Positions 29,805 through 38,823 are shown, numbered from the stretch's first letter. The stretch: DNA of 64,000 nt from Pseudoduganella lutea (GCF_004209755.1 NZ_CP035913.1:1860001-1924000), one strand, 5' to 3'. Program-made: numbers and translations. Notes: a model not told the origin generated them from the sequence alone.

Positions 29805-32048
29805 TCAAAAATTCATCTTGAACTGCACGCCATACGTGCGCGGTTCGTTCAGGATGCCCGTCAGGTTGTTGAAGTCGATCGCGCCCACCGACTGCACTTC
29901 ATCGGTGATGTTGCGGCCATACAGCGCCAGGTCGTATTTGCCGTCGCCCCACTTGTAGCCCACGCGCAGGCCGCCTTCCAGCAGGTCCTTGGCCTTGTAC
30001 TCCACGGCTTCGTACAGGAAGAAGTTATACGACGAGCGATACGACCAGTCGGTGAAGGCATACACTTCGCCGCTGGCCACCGGGGCGGCGTATTTCAGCG
30101 TGAAGTTGTGCTGCCATTTCGGGGCCCGCGGCAGCGGGTTGCCGTCGATGAGGGCCACGCGGGTGCCGCCGACGAACGAGATCGGGTTCGTCACCGTGCA
30201 GCCGCTGCCGCATGGCAGCACGAACAGGCTGCCGTCCTTGATCTCGGTATCGTTGTAGCTGGTGCCGAACGTGGCCGAGAAGTTCTGCGACAGGTTCGCC
30301 TGCAGGTCCAGTTCCACGCCCTGCCCCACCGCCTTGTCGGCATTGAGCAGCTGGTTCATGTTGACGCTGCCGCTGCCGGCCGTCAGCTGCTTGTCCTTGA
30401 CGCGGTAGTGGAACACGGTCGCCGACATGCGCGCGCGGCGGTCGAACAGGTCCTGCTTCACGCCCGCCTCCACCGACAGCACCTTTTCGGCGCCGGCCAT
30501 CGACGGCATGCTGCCCAGGTCGAACAGGCGGCCCTGCATCGACGGTGCGCGGTAGCCCGTCGCCACGCGGGCGAACACGTTGGTATCGCGGTTCAGCACA
30601 TAGGTGCCGGAAGCATCCCAGCTCACGTTGCTCGAATCGTCCGACAGCGGCAGGTACGAACGGCCCGTGGTTTCGATGCGCTGGGCCACGAAATCCTTCT
30701 TGTCGCTCGTGTAGCGCAGACCGCCGCGCAGCTTCAGGCGGTCGCTGACGGCATAGTTCACGGAGCCGAACACGGCCCACGATTTCGCGTTCTGCGTCTG
30801 TGTCGCATAGTTCGCCGCCTGCGGATTGCCCGGGGCGAGCGAATCGAACGCGATACTGTCGATCGTGATGTCTTCCTTGAAGTAGAACAGCCCGGCGATC
30901 CACTGCAACGGGCCGGTTCCGGTCGACTCGGCGCGGAATTCCTGCGAGAGCTGCTTGTGGTTCGGGATCAGGTCGGCCGTCTCGACGACGAACGGGATGA
31001 AGCCCGGACCATACGGCGGCGCATACACGGCGCCGTAGCCGCCGTCCACGTCGGCGCGGCTGTAGAAGTCGAGCTTTTCGTAACCCGTGATCGAGTGCAG
31101 CGTCACGCCCGGCAGGTCCCAGCGCAGGCGCAGGTTCGCGCCCTTGTTCTTCAAGTGCTGTTCGTTGACGCCATCGGTCGGATAGCTGTCGTAGTCGAAG
31201 CCGTCGACCAGGTCGTTGGTGCCCGCCTTCAGGATATTGGCGCGGAACAGCGTGGCCGTGCCATCCATGTCGCGGCCATGCACGTTGAACAGCGCCGAGA
31301 AATTGGCTGTCGGCTTGTACAGCACCTGCACGCGCGCGGCGTTGTCCTTGTAGCCTTCGAACTCGCGGGTGCCGGTCGCACGCGGATTGTCCACGCGGTC
31401 GCCACGGTGCTGCGAGGAACCGGCGAAGCGGATCGCCACCGTGTCGCTGACCGGAATGTTGTACGCACCATCGAGGTTGCGCACGCGGTCCTTGCCGAAG
31501 CCGGCCGACAGGTAGCCCTCCTGCTTGAATACGGGCTTGGCGGAATCGAACTTGATCACGCCGGCCGGCGAGTTGCGGCCGAACAGCGTGCCCTGCGGGC
31601 CGCGCAGCACTTCGACCTGGTCGACGTCGAACACGGGGAAGCCCTTCAGCATCGGGTTTTCCTGCACGATGTCGTCCATCACCAGGCCCACCGGCTGCGA
31701 GGCGTTCAGGTCGAAGTCGGTATTGCCCAGGCCGCGGATATAGAAGCGCGGGAACGTGCGGCCATAGTCGGACTCGATGCTGACCGACGGCGAGCGGCCG
31801 GACAGGAAACGGATATCCTGCCCGCCGGACGTCAGCACGTCGAGCTTTTCGCCCTTCACGGTGGCGATCGACATGGGCACGTCCTTGATGTTCTCGGCGC
31901 GGCGCTGGGCCGTGACGATCACGGTTTCAAGCTGGCCCGGCTGAGTGGTTTCAGCGCTTGCCGCTGCCGCCTGGGTGTCCTGGGCGGAAGCGAAGGGGAA
32001 GGCGGCGGCGATCGCCAGCGCCATCAGGGTCCGATGGGTCAGTTTCAT
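29805..32048 (-). CDS. TonB-dependent outer-membrane receptor
   Basis: 747 residues: signal peptide (cleavage after ASA, about residue 23), TonB-box-like ETVIVTAQRR (about 41-50), plug domain (PRFYIRGLGN, VDQVEVLRGPQGTLFGRNSPAGVI), and a beta-barrel ending in aromatic FKMNF. It is of the 'iron complex/other substrate' receptor type common in oligotrophic Gram-negatives. Location between psuKG/LysR and the nucleoside ABC importer suggests outer-membrane uptake of nucleosides or oligonucleotides; that is inference. The long upstream gap with its own palindromes argues for separate regulation. Confidence 0.9.
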   Translation of the reverse strand: MKLTHRTLMALAIAAAFPFASAQDTQAAAASAETTQPGQLETVIVTAQRRAENIKDVPMSIATVKGEKLDVLTSGGQDIRFLSGRSPSVSIESDYGRTFPRFYIRGLGNTDFDLNASQPVGLVMDDIVQENPMLKGFPVFDVDQVEVLRGPQGTLFGRNSPAGVIKFDSAKPVFKQEGYLSAGFGKDRVRNLDGAYNIPVSDTVAIRFAGSSQHRGDRVDNPRATGTREFEGYKDNAARVQVLYKPTANFSALFNVHGRDMDGTATLFRANILKAGTNDLVDGFDYDSYPTDGVNEQHLKNKGANLRLRWDLPGVTLHSITGYEKLDFYSRADVDGGYGAVYAPPYGPGFIPFVVETADLIPNHKQLSQEFRAESTGTGPLQWIAGLFYFKEDITIDSIAFDSLAPGNPQAANYATQTQNAKSWAVFGSVNYAVSDRLKLRGGLRYTSDKKDFVAQRIETTGRSYLPLSDDSSNVSWDASGTYVLNRDTNVFARVATGYRAPSMQGRLFDLGSMPSMAGAEKVLSVEAGVKQDLFDRRARMSATVFHYRVKDKQLTAGSGSVNMNQLLNADKAVGQGVELDLQANLSQNFSATFGTSYNDTEIKDGSLFVLPCGSGCTVTNPISFVGGTRVALIDGNPLPRAPKWQHNFTLKYAAPVASGEVYAFTDWSYRSSYNFFLYEAVEYKAKDLLEGGLRVGYKWGDGKYDLALYGRNITDEVQSVGAIDFNNLTGILNEPRTYGVQFKMNF

Positions 32049-32185
32049 AGAGGGCCAGTTCCTTGTTGTTGGGTTTTGACTAGTGGCAAATGAGTAATAT
32101 CTGCCGATCCTACACGAACGAAACTGGCCGTCACAACAAGCTTATTGAGATCTTTTCAATATAAATACTCAAGAAAAAAGGTATT

Positions 32186-32201
32186 TGTCATACATATGAC
32201 A
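32186..32201. promoter_or_regulatory. Operator-like palindrome TGTCATA-CA-TATGACA
   Basis: A perfect 7-bp inverted repeat with a 2-bp centre, 138 bp upstream of the TonB-receptor ATG. Its half-site TATGACA also occurs at 26437-26443 and 46661-46667. Confidence 0.55.
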
Positions 32202-32503
32202 GGCGTGCAATAGTGCGCGTCAACCCAGCCCGGCCGCCGGGTGGCCCCTATGAAAGCGATCATTTCGGGGCTTGTCGCAGCATCAAAAGTGAGGCGCATA
32301 GTAATGATCAGCTGGACGATCAGTTGGACGAAAACAACGGCGGCGGGCGCACGGGGCCATTATTGGCTGTTGTGCGATTCCAACAGAGGGACTATACGGC
32401 GTGGAATATATTGCAAGAAATGGAATCTGGCTGGAAATGCAAATGCCGAACAAAGCTTCTAAAGCGCCGCCTTTCGCCTGCCATCGCGGCAGCGAGGTAC
32501 ATG

Positions 32504-32527
32504 TTTTGCGCGCAAAAACTATACAAT
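32504..32527 (+). promoter_or_regulatory. Candidate regulated promoter of the BMP gene
   Basis: The perfect palindrome TTTTGCGCGCAAAA (32504-32517) lies immediately before TATACAAT (32520-32527), a good -10. No good -35 is present, which fits activator dependence or repressor occlusion. The ATG is at 32551 with AGGAG upstream. Confidence 0.5.
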
Positions 32528-32550
32528 AGCGGACTTCCAGGAGCCATTTC

Positions 32551-33546
32551 ATGAAAATCAAACAACTTTCCATGATGATCGCCGCAGTTGCGGTTTCGGC
32601 GAGCGCATTCGCGGCCAATCCGAAACTGGGCATCGTCTACGACGCGGGCGGCAAGTTCGACAAGTCGTTCAACCAATCCGCTTTCGAAGGTGCTTCGCGC
32701 TTCAAGAAAGATACCGGTATCAACTTCATCGAAGTGCAGGCTTCTTCGGATACCCAGGCTGAACAGGTGCTGCGTGGCCTGGCCCGCAAGAAGCTCGACA
32801 TGATCGCCTCGATCGGCTTCGCGCAGACGCAGGCCGTGCAGAAGGTGGCGAAGGAATTCCCGAACGTGCGCTTCGTGCTGATCGACGGCGTGGCCCAGGG
32901 TGCCAACGTGAATTCGATCACGTTCAAGGAAGAGGAAGGCTCCTACCTGGTGGGCGTGGCCGCCGCCATGGCCTCGAAATCGAAAAAACTCGGCTTCATC
33001 GGCGGCATCGACATTCCGCTGATCCGCACCTTTGCCTGCGGCTACGCGCAGGGTGCGAAATCGGTCGACAAGAAATCCGAAGTCGTGCAGAACATGGTCG
33101 GCACCACCGCCGCCGCGTGGAACGACCCGGCCAAGGGCGGTGAACTGGCCCGCTCGCAATTCGAACGCGGCGTGGACGTGGTGTTCGCCGTGGCCGGCGG
33201 CTCGGGCATGGGCACGCTGCAGATGGCCAAGGAAAAAGGCAAGCTGGCGATCGGCGTGGATTCGAACCAGAACCACCTGTATCCGGGCACGATGCTCACG
33301 TCGATGGTCAAGCGCGTGGACAATGCTGTGTACGACAGCTTCATGCAGATGAAGAACGGCACCTGGAAAGGCGGCGTGACCGCCAAGGGCATCAAGGAAG
33401 GCGGCGTTGACTGGGCACTGGACGCCAACAACCGCAAGGTGATCTCGCCGGACATCGAAAAGCGCGTGCTGGGTGTTCGCAAGGACATCATCGACGGCAA
33501 GACGAAAGTCATCGATATCCGTTCGGGCGCCGCCTGCCCGGTCTGA
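32551..33546 (+). CDS. BMP-family nucleoside-binding periplasmic protein
   Basis: 331 residues. A signal peptide ends ASAFAA and there is no lipobox cysteine, so it is soluble rather than a lipoprotein. The body matches the BMP/PnrA family (KLGIVYDAGGKFDKSFNQSAFEGA, IGFAQTQAVQKVAKEFPNVRFVLIDG, GFIGGIDIPLIRTF), whose characterised members bind purine nucleosides. It is the substrate-binding component of the ABC importer encoded next. A strong terminator separates it from the ATPase gene, so it should be made in excess over the membrane parts. Confidence 0.92.
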   Translation: MKIKQLSMMIAAVAVSASAFAANPKLGIVYDAGGKFDKSFNQSAFEGASRFKKDTGINFIEVQASSDTQAEQVLRGLARKKLDMIASIGFAQTQAVQKVAKEFPNVRFVLIDGVAQGANVNSITFKEEEGSYLVGVAAAMASKSKKLGFIGGIDIPLIRTFACGYAQGAKSVDKKSEVVQNMVGTTAAAWNDPAKGGELARSQFERGVDVVFAVAGGSGMGTLQMAKEKGKLAIGVDSNQNHLYPGTMLTSMVKRVDNAVYDSFMQMKNGTWKGGVTAKGIKEGGVDWALDANNRKVISPDIEKRVLGVRKDIIDGKTKVIDIRSGAACPV

Positions 33547-33566
33547 TTTCCCGGTACCACTCATAG

Positions 33567-33604
33567 AAACGCGCCGTCGTGGGTTCTCCGCGCGGCGCGT
33601 TTTT
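33567..33604 (+). terminator. Intrinsic terminator after the BMP gene
   Basis: Stem AAACGCGCCG (33567-33576) with CGGCGCGTTT (33593-33602) followed by further T residues. It lies between the binding protein and the ATPase, a place where partial termination often sets stoichiometry. Confidence 0.75.
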
Positions 33605-33630
33605 CAGTAAAACACCACCTGATAAATCCT

Positions 33631-35157
33631 ATGCAGCCAGCTGTTGAATTCCGCGGCATCTCCAAGCATTTCGGAGCCGTGAAGGCGAATACGGACGTCA
33701 GCTTCGCGATCGCCAAGGGCGCCATCCATGGCCTCGTGGGCGAGAACGGGGCCGGCAAGTCCACGCTGATGAGCATCCTGTACGGCTACTACCATGCCGA
33801 CGGTGGCGACATCCTGCTCGACGGCCAGGTGCGCCAGATCCGCTCCAGCCAGGAAGCCATCCGCCTCGGCATCGGCATGGTGCACCAGCACTTCATGCTG
33901 GTCGATAACATGACGGTGCTCGACAACGTGATGCTGGGCACCGAGGGCGGTTTCCGCCTCGCCTCACACCGCGCCGAAGCGGAAGCCAGGCTGCGCGAGA
34001 TCTGCCAGCGCTACCGCCTCGACGTGGACCCACTGGCCACGGTCCACGACCTTTCCGTGGGTGCGCAGCAGCGCGTGGAAATCCTCAAGCAGATCTACCG
34101 CAGCGCCAACATCCTGATCCTGGACGAACCCACGGCCGTGCTGACCGCGCAGGAAACCGCGTCGCTGTTCGAGATCCTGCGGCTGTTCAAGGAACAGGGC
34201 AAGACGATCATCCTCATCACGCACAAGCTGCAGGAAATCATGGACATCACGGATACCGTGACCGTGATGCGTGCGGGTCGCGTGGTGGGCGCCGTGCAGA
34301 CGGCCCAAACGTCGAAGGAAGCGCTGGCCAACATGATGGTCGGCCGCCCCATCGAGAACAACCTGCCGCGCGGCCCTTACCAGCCGGGCGCGCCGGTGCT
34401 CGACGTGAAGGGCCTGCAACTGAAGGACAAGGCCGGCGTTTCCCTGCTAGAGGATATCAATTTCACGCTGCGCGCCGGCGAGATCGTGGCGATCGCGGGC
34501 GTGTCCGGCAATGGCCAGAGCGAGCTGATGGAAATCCTGTCCGGCATGCGCCTGCCCACCGGCGGCCACGCCGACTTCGAGGGCAAGCCCCTGCCCTGGA
34601 AGCGCCACGATGCCGACGGCCTGCCGCGCGTGTTCCGCAAGCTGGGCATCGCCCACGTGCCGGAAGACCGCCTGCGCGATGGCGTGGTGAAGAATTTCAG
34701 CGTCATGCACAACACCTTCTTCGGCTACCAGGACCAGGTCAAGGGCCGCTGGGGGCTGTTCGACTTCAAGCACATCGCCGAGCGCTGCGCCGGCCTGCTC
34801 AAGGAGTTCGACGTGCGCCCGCCGAACCCGGAACTGCGCATCGGTTTATTAAGCGGCGGGAACCAGCAGAAGGTCGTCATCGCCCGTGAGGTGCTGGCGA
34901 AACCGAAGCTGATGCTGGTGGGCCAGCCCACGCGCGGCGTGGACATCGGCACCATCGAGGCGATCCACACCCAGTTGCTCGCGCTGCGCGACGCGGGCGT
35001 GGCGATCCTGCTGGTGTCGGTGGAACTGGAAGAAGTGCGCGCGCTGGCCGACCGCATCCTCGTGATGTGCGGCGGCCGCATCACCGGCGAACTGCCGGTC
35101 AATGAATTCGATACCACCCGCATCGGCTTGCTGATGGGGGGCATGCACAAATCATGA
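33631..35157 (+). CDS. Nucleoside ABC transporter, double ATP-binding protein
   Basis: 508 residues with two fused nucleotide-binding domains, as in sugar/nucleoside (RbsA/NupA-type) importers. Domain 1 has Walker A GENGAGKST (38-46), signature LSVGAQQRVEI and Walker B ILILDEPTAVL. Domain 2 has a degenerate Walker A (AGVSGNGQSE), signature LLSGGNQQKVVIARE and LMLVGQPTRGVDIG. It energises uptake of nucleosides bound by the BMP protein. Its stop overlaps the first permease start by 4 nt. Confidence 0.94.
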   Translation: MQPAVEFRGISKHFGAVKANTDVSFAIAKGAIHGLVGENGAGKSTLMSILYGYYHADGGDILLDGQVRQIRSSQEAIRLGIGMVHQHFMLVDNMTVLDNVMLGTEGGFRLASHRAEAEARLREICQRYRLDVDPLATVHDLSVGAQQRVEILKQIYRSANILILDEPTAVLTAQETASLFEILRLFKEQGKTIILITHKLQEIMDITDTVTVMRAGRVVGAVQTAQTSKEALANMMVGRPIENNLPRGPYQPGAPVLDVKGLQLKDKAGVSLLEDINFTLRAGEIVAIAGVSGNGQSELMEILSGMRLPTGGHADFEGKPLPWKRHDADGLPRVFRKLGIAHVPEDRLRDGVVKNFSVMHNTFFGYQDQVKGRWGLFDFKHIAERCAGLLKEFDVRPPNPELRIGLLSGGNQQKVVIAREVLAKPKLMLVGQPTRGVDIGTIEAIHTQLLALRDAGVAILLVSVELEEVRALADRILVMCGGRITGELPVNEFDTTRIGLLMGGMHKS

Positions 35158-36236
35158 CAACCAACGACCTGCCACGCTGGGCAACCGGCATCGTCCTGCC
35201 CCTCCTGAATCTGCTGTCCGCACTGCTCGTGACGGCGCTCGTGATCCACCTGCTGGGCGAGGATCCCGTCGAATCGATGCAGATCCTGATCAACAGCGCG
35301 GTCGTCAATCCGGAAGGCCTGGCGTACACGCTGTTCTACGCGTCGACGTTCGTGTTCACCGGCCTGGCGGTCTCGGTGGCGATGCAGGCGGGCCTGTTCA
35401 ATATCGGCGCCGAAGGCCAGATGTATCTCGGCGGCCTGGGGCTGACCCTCGCCATGCTGGCCTTCGATGCCAGCCTGCCGTGGTTCCTGCTGATCCCCGC
35501 GGGCATGATCGGCGCGGCGCTGTTCGGCGCGCTGTGGGCCTTCATTCCCGGCTACCTGCAGGCGAAACGGGGCAGCCACATTGTCGTCACCACGATCATG
35601 TTCAACTTCATCGCCGCCTCGCTGATGAACTTCGTGATCGTCAAGTACCTGATCCCGGCGGGCGAGCAGAACACGGCCAGCCGCAACTTCGCGGCCGCCG
35701 CCGAGCTGCCGCGCCTGTCCGACTGGCTGCCGGTGCTGGGCGACACGCCGCTGAACATCAGCTTCTTCCTGGCGATCATCGCGCTGGCCGTGTATGGCGT
35801 GATGGTGTCGCGCTCGTCGTGGGGCTACAAGCTGCGCGCCACGGGCCTGAACCAGCACGCCGCGCACTACGCCGGCGTGAAGATCTCGGCGATGATCATC
35901 GTGACGATGCTGATCTCGGGCGCGCTGGCCGGGCTGGGCGCCGTCAATTCGATCATGGGCTCGACGCATTACCTGTCGCTGAACTTCGTCGGCGGCGCTG
36001 GCTTCATCGGCATCGCGATCGCGCTGATGGGCCGCCAGCATCCGGTGGGCATTTTCCTGTCGGCCGTGCTGTTCGGCGCGCTGACCCAGGGCGGCTTCGA
36101 CCTCTCGCTGGAAAAACCGAACATTCCGCCCGAGATGGTGATCCTCATCCAGGGCCTGATCATCCTGTTCTGCGGCGCGATGGAATACCTGTACGCCCCC
36201 GCGCTGATGAAACTGATCAAAGGAAAACGAGCATGA
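35154..36236 (+). CDS. Nucleoside ABC transporter permease 1
   Basis: 360-residue inner-membrane permease of the BPD_transp_2 (RbsC-like/NupB) family, with about nine hydrophobic helices and the motif NIGAEGQMYLGGLG. ATGA overlaps join it to the ATPase before and the second permease after, so the three membrane-complex genes are translationally coupled. Confidence 0.93.
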   Translation: MTTNDLPRWATGIVLPLLNLLSALLVTALVIHLLGEDPVESMQILINSAVVNPEGLAYTLFYASTFVFTGLAVSVAMQAGLFNIGAEGQMYLGGLGLTLAMLAFDASLPWFLLIPAGMIGAALFGALWAFIPGYLQAKRGSHIVVTTIMFNFIAASLMNFVIVKYLIPAGEQNTASRNFAAAAELPRLSDWLPVLGDTPLNISFFLAIIALAVYGVMVSRSSWGYKLRATGLNQHAAHYAGVKISAMIIVTMLISGALAGLGAVNSIMGSTHYLSLNFVGGAGFIGIAIALMGRQHPVGIFLSAVLFGALTQGGFDLSLEKPNIPPEMVILIQGLIILFCGAMEYLYAPALMKLIKGKRA

Positions 36237-37204
36237 GCTTTGAAGATCTCCACTTGGGCAGCATCATCGTCTCCACCGTGCGCAATGCGCCGGTGCTGAT
36301 CTTCGCCGCGATGGCCGGCCTGTTCGCGGAACGCTCCGGCGTCGTCGACATCGGCCTGGAAGGCAAGATCCTGGCGTCGGCCTTCGTTTCCGCGGCAGTG
36401 GCCTTCGCCACGCAGAACCCCTGGTACGGCATCCTTGCCGGCGTAGCCGTGTCGGTCGCGGTGGCGCTGCTGCAGGGCTGCATCGCCATCACGCAGAAGG
36501 GCAACCAGCTGGTGGCCGGCATCGCCATCAACATAACGATGAGCGGCCTGACGTTCGTGGTGGCGCAGTACTTCTTCCAGCAGGGCGGCCGCACGCCGGA
36601 CCTGGGCGAAGCGCGGCTGTCGGAAATCGTGCTGCCGGGCAGCGCAGCCGTGGCGGACGTTCCCGTGCTGGGCTGGATCTGGACGCAGCTGCTGGGTGGC
36701 CACACGGTCCTCGTCTACCTGGCGTTCGCGCTGGTGCCGCTGGTGCACTGGGTGCTGTATCACACGCGCTTCGGCCTGCGGCTACGCGCCTGCGGCGAGA
36801 ACCCGCATGCCGCCGATGCGGCCGGCGTTTCCGTCGAACGCACCCGCTATGCGGCTATGCTCATCGCCGGCATCCTGTGCTCGTTCTCCGGCGCCTATCT
36901 CGCGATCGTGCAGAGCGGCTTCTTCCTGCGCGACATGTCCGCCGGTGCCGGCTACCTGGCGCTGACCGCCATGGTGTTCGGCAACTGGCGCCCGTTCTAC
37001 ACCTTCCTCGGCTGCCTGATGTTCGGCTTCTTCGGCGCCGTGCAGATCCAGCTCGAAGGCGTCGACCTGCCGGTCGTGGGCCGCATCCCGGGCGCGCTGA
37101 TCCAGATGGTGCCGTATGTCGTCACCGTGATCGTGCTGGCCGGGCTGATGGCCAAGTCCGTCGCACCGAAGGCCATTGGCGTGCCGTTCGTGAAGTCGCG
37201 CTAA
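36233..37204 (+). CDS. Nucleoside ABC transporter permease 2
   Basis: 323-residue second permease of the same family (NupC/YufQ-like), with VDIGLEGKILASAFVSAAVAF and LRACGENPHAADAAGVSVERTRYAA. The start at 36233 is set by AGGA and the ATGA overlap; a longer frame to 35480 lies over permease 1. It forms a heterodimeric pore with permease 1 and ends at a clear terminator. Confidence 0.93.
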   Translation: MSFEDLHLGSIIVSTVRNAPVLIFAAMAGLFAERSGVVDIGLEGKILASAFVSAAVAFATQNPWYGILAGVAVSVAVALLQGCIAITQKGNQLVAGIAINITMSGLTFVVAQYFFQQGGRTPDLGEARLSEIVLPGSAAVADVPVLGWIWTQLLGGHTVLVYLAFALVPLVHWVLYHTRFGLRLRACGENPHAADAAGVSVERTRYAAMLIAGILCSFSGAYLAIVQSGFFLRDMSAGAGYLALTAMVFGNWRPFYTFLGCLMFGFFGAVQIQLEGVDLPVVGRIPGALIQMVPYVVTVIVLAGLMAKSVAPKAIGVPFVKSR

Positions 37205-37222
37205 GCGCCCCCGCTCTACTCC

Positions 37223-37250
37223 AAAAGCCTGCCTGACCCGCAGGCTTTTT
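37223..37250 (+). terminator. Intrinsic terminator of the ABC importer operon
   Basis: Stem AAAAGCCTGC (37223-37232) with GCAGGCTTTTT (37240-37250), 7-nt loop, ending in a T tract 19 nt after the permease stop. Confidence 0.85.
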
Positions 37251-37276
37251 CTTTGCCACACTGTTGTCAAAAACTT

Positions 37277-37390
37277 GGGGACTGTCCCCCTTGCCGGGAC
37301 TGTCCCTCCAAGGGGGACTGGGAGGAGTACAGGCATGCATGCCTGTACCGTTGCTCAGGCGCGGAGCATGCTCCGCGAAACCCCTGCTCC
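37277..37390. repeat. GGGGACTGTCCCC cluster and two-hairpin element copy 2
   Basis: GGGGACTGTCCCC (37277-37289), GGGACTGTCCC and a GGGGGACTGGG remnant are followed by the two-hairpin element. That element is a 22-nt perfect palindrome centred on GGCATGCATGCC (37327-37348), a 12-nt spacer, a 16-nt perfect palindrome GCGGAGCATGCTCCGC (37361-37376), then GAAACCCCTGC. It lies between convergent permease and Nudix genes. Confidence 0.8.
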
Positions 37391-37414
37391 ACCCCCGGTG
37401 TCGAAAAACAACAG

Positions 37415-37996
37415 TCAGCGGCGGGGGAACAGGTGCAGGGCGGCGTGCTGGAGGAGCATGATGGTCTTGCCGTCCTCGATGCGGCCGTCGGCGATCATGG
37501 CGAGGGCGGTGTCGATGCCGAGTTCCAGGACTTCGATGTCTTCCCCTTCCGCTGCCACGCCGCCGCCGCCGTCGATGCGGTGGGTGGCTTCGTATTCGGC
37601 CACGAAGAAATGCAGACGCTCGGTAACGGAGCCGGGGCTCATGAAGGCGTCGAAGATGCGCTGCACGTGCTCGACGTGGAAGCCGGTTTCCTCGGCCACT
37701 TCGGCGCGGATGCGTTCCTCGGGCGAGGCGGCGTCCAGCAGGCCGGCAGGAGCTTCGATCAGGTAGCCGTCGTGCCGGCCGCCATAGCCGAAGGCGGGAA
37801 AGCGGAATTGCCGCACCAGCACCACGGTGCGGCGTGCAAGGTTGTACAGCAGGATCACGGCGCCATGGCCGCGGTCGTAGGTTTCGCGCGACATCGTCTG
37901 CCAGCTGCCGTCGCGCCGGCGGTAGTCGAACGTGGTTTTCTTCAGCAGATACCAGTCGTCGGACAGTGTAGTAACGTCGCGGATGCGCACGTGCAT
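37415..37996 (-). CDS. Nudix hydrolase, NudK/ADP-ribose pyrophosphatase-like
   Basis: 193 residues with the Nudix box (GLLDAASPEERIRAEVAEETGF, about 95-117; the REx2EE core reads RAEVAEE). Length and N-terminus (DDWYLLKKTTFDYRRRDGSWQTMSRETYDRG) match the NudK GDP-mannose/ADP-sugar pyrophosphatase group. The start at 37996 has AGGAG upstream; a GTG at 38017 is less likely. It is divergent from the DeoR-type regulator with only 71 nt between. In this context it may remove nucleoside-diphosphate sugars or ADP-ribose, which is inference. Confidence 0.87.
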   Translation of the reverse strand: MHVRIRDVTTLSDDWYLLKKTTFDYRRRDGSWQTMSRETYDRGHGAVILLYNLARRTVVLVRQFRFPAFGYGGRHDGYLIEAPAGLLDAASPEERIRAEVAEETGFHVEHVQRIFDAFMSPGSVTERLHFFVAEYEATHRIDGGGGVAAEGEDIEVLELGIDTALAMIADGRIEDGKTIMLLQHAALHLFPRR

Positions 37997-38040
37997 GGAT
38001 AGCTCCTGTGGGTTCACTCTTTTTACGATATCATGTGGAT

Positions 38041-38069
38041 TCGTGCAATTTCAAGGAAAATCGTGCAAT
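38041..38069. promoter_or_regulatory. TCGTGCAAT direct repeat, probable autoregulatory site
   Basis: TCGTGCAAT occurs at 38041-38049 and 38061-38069, exactly 20 bp (two helical turns) apart. The second copy overlaps the regulator's start codon. It lies in the short gap shared with the Nudix gene. Confidence 0.5.
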
Positions 38070-38823
38070 GCTGACACGCCAGCGCAAGGAGCTGCTGCTC
38101 CGCATCCTGAAGGAAGAAGGACAGATCGTCGCGAAGACGTTGAGCGAATCGCTGGGCTTGTCGGAGGACACGATCCGCCGCGACCTGCGCGAGCTGGCCA
38201 AGGAAGGCCTCCTGGAGCGGGTGCACGGTGGCGCCCTGCCCGCCTCGCCGGCGCAGGGCAACTTTGCGATTCGTGAAAAGTTGTCCACCGATGCCAAGCC
38301 GGCCATCGCGCGCGCGGCCGCCGCGATGATCCGGCCGGGCCAGGTAGTGTTCATCGATGGCGGCACCACCGCCGTGCAGCTGGCACGCGCCCTGCCCCGC
38401 GACCTGCGCGCCACCGTGATCACGCACAGCCCATCGGTGGCCGTGGAGCTGGTCGAGCATCCGGACGTGGACGTGATCATCATCGGCGGGCGCCTGTTCA
38501 AGCATTCGATCGTGGCCATGGGCGCGGCGGCGGTGGAAGCGGTGGGCCAGTTCCGCGCCGACCTGTTCTTCATGGGCGTATGCAGCCTGCATCCGGAAGC
38601 CGGCATCACGACGGGGGACTTCGACGAGGCGGCAATGAAGCGCGCGTTATCGGCACACGCGCAGCGCACCGTGGTGCTGGCATCGCCGGAAAAGCTGGGC
38701 ACCGCCTCGCCGTTCCAGATCGCGCCGTTGGAGACGGTGGATCACATCGTCGTCAACCGGGAGGTCGACGAGGCGCTGCTGGCGCCTTATCGGGCGATGG
38801 GGATCGAGGTGACGCTGGCTTGA
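38068..38823 (+). CDS. DeoR-family transcriptional regulator
   Basis: 251 residues: N-terminal DeoR helix-turn-helix (VAKTLSESLGLSEDTIRRDLRELAKEGLLERVHGGAL, about 20-57) and a DeoRC sensor domain that binds phosphorylated sugars (DGGTTAVQLARAL, IIGGRLFKHSIVAMG, MGVCSLHPEAGITTGDFDEA). Such regulators respond to sugar phosphates. Here (deoxy)ribose phosphates are attractive candidates given the deo and psu genes, but the ligand is not determined by sequence. AAGGA precedes ATG 38068. Confidence 0.92.
   Translation: MLTRQRKELLLRILKEEGQIVAKTLSESLGLSEDTIRRDLRELAKEGLLERVHGGALPASPAQGNFAIREKLSTDAKPAIARAAAAMIRPGQVVFIDGGTTAVQLARALPRDLRATVITHSPSVAVELVEHPDVDVIIIGGRLFKHSIVAMGAAAVEAVGQFRADLFFMGVCSLHPEAGITTGDFDEAAMKRALSAHAQRTVVLASPEKLGTASPFQIAPLETVDHIVVNREVDEALLAPYRAMGIEVTLA

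Larger units (their letters stand above)
32049..32550. other. 502-nt divergent control region, TonB receptor / BMP transporter
   Basis: Between the receptor (left) and importer (right) genes. It holds an AT-rich stretch (32140-32190), a perfect operator-like palindrome at 32186-32201, a tandem 12-bp pair GATCAG(C/T)TGGAC at 32306-32329, and near the right edge the TTTTGCGCGCAAAA palindrome just before TATACAAT. An open frame across 32213-32554 has no ribosome-binding site or protein-like composition, so I do not call a gene. Confidence 0.6.

Noticed and set aside
29598..32093. Long plus-strand frame opposite the TonB receptor
   Set aside because: Antisense shadow of a clear receptor gene, with no ribosome-binding site and low-complexity basic composition.
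32213..32554. 113-codon frame upstream of the BMP gene
   Set aside because: Atypical composition for a real protein, no ribosome-binding site, and contains promoter-like elements; treated as control region.
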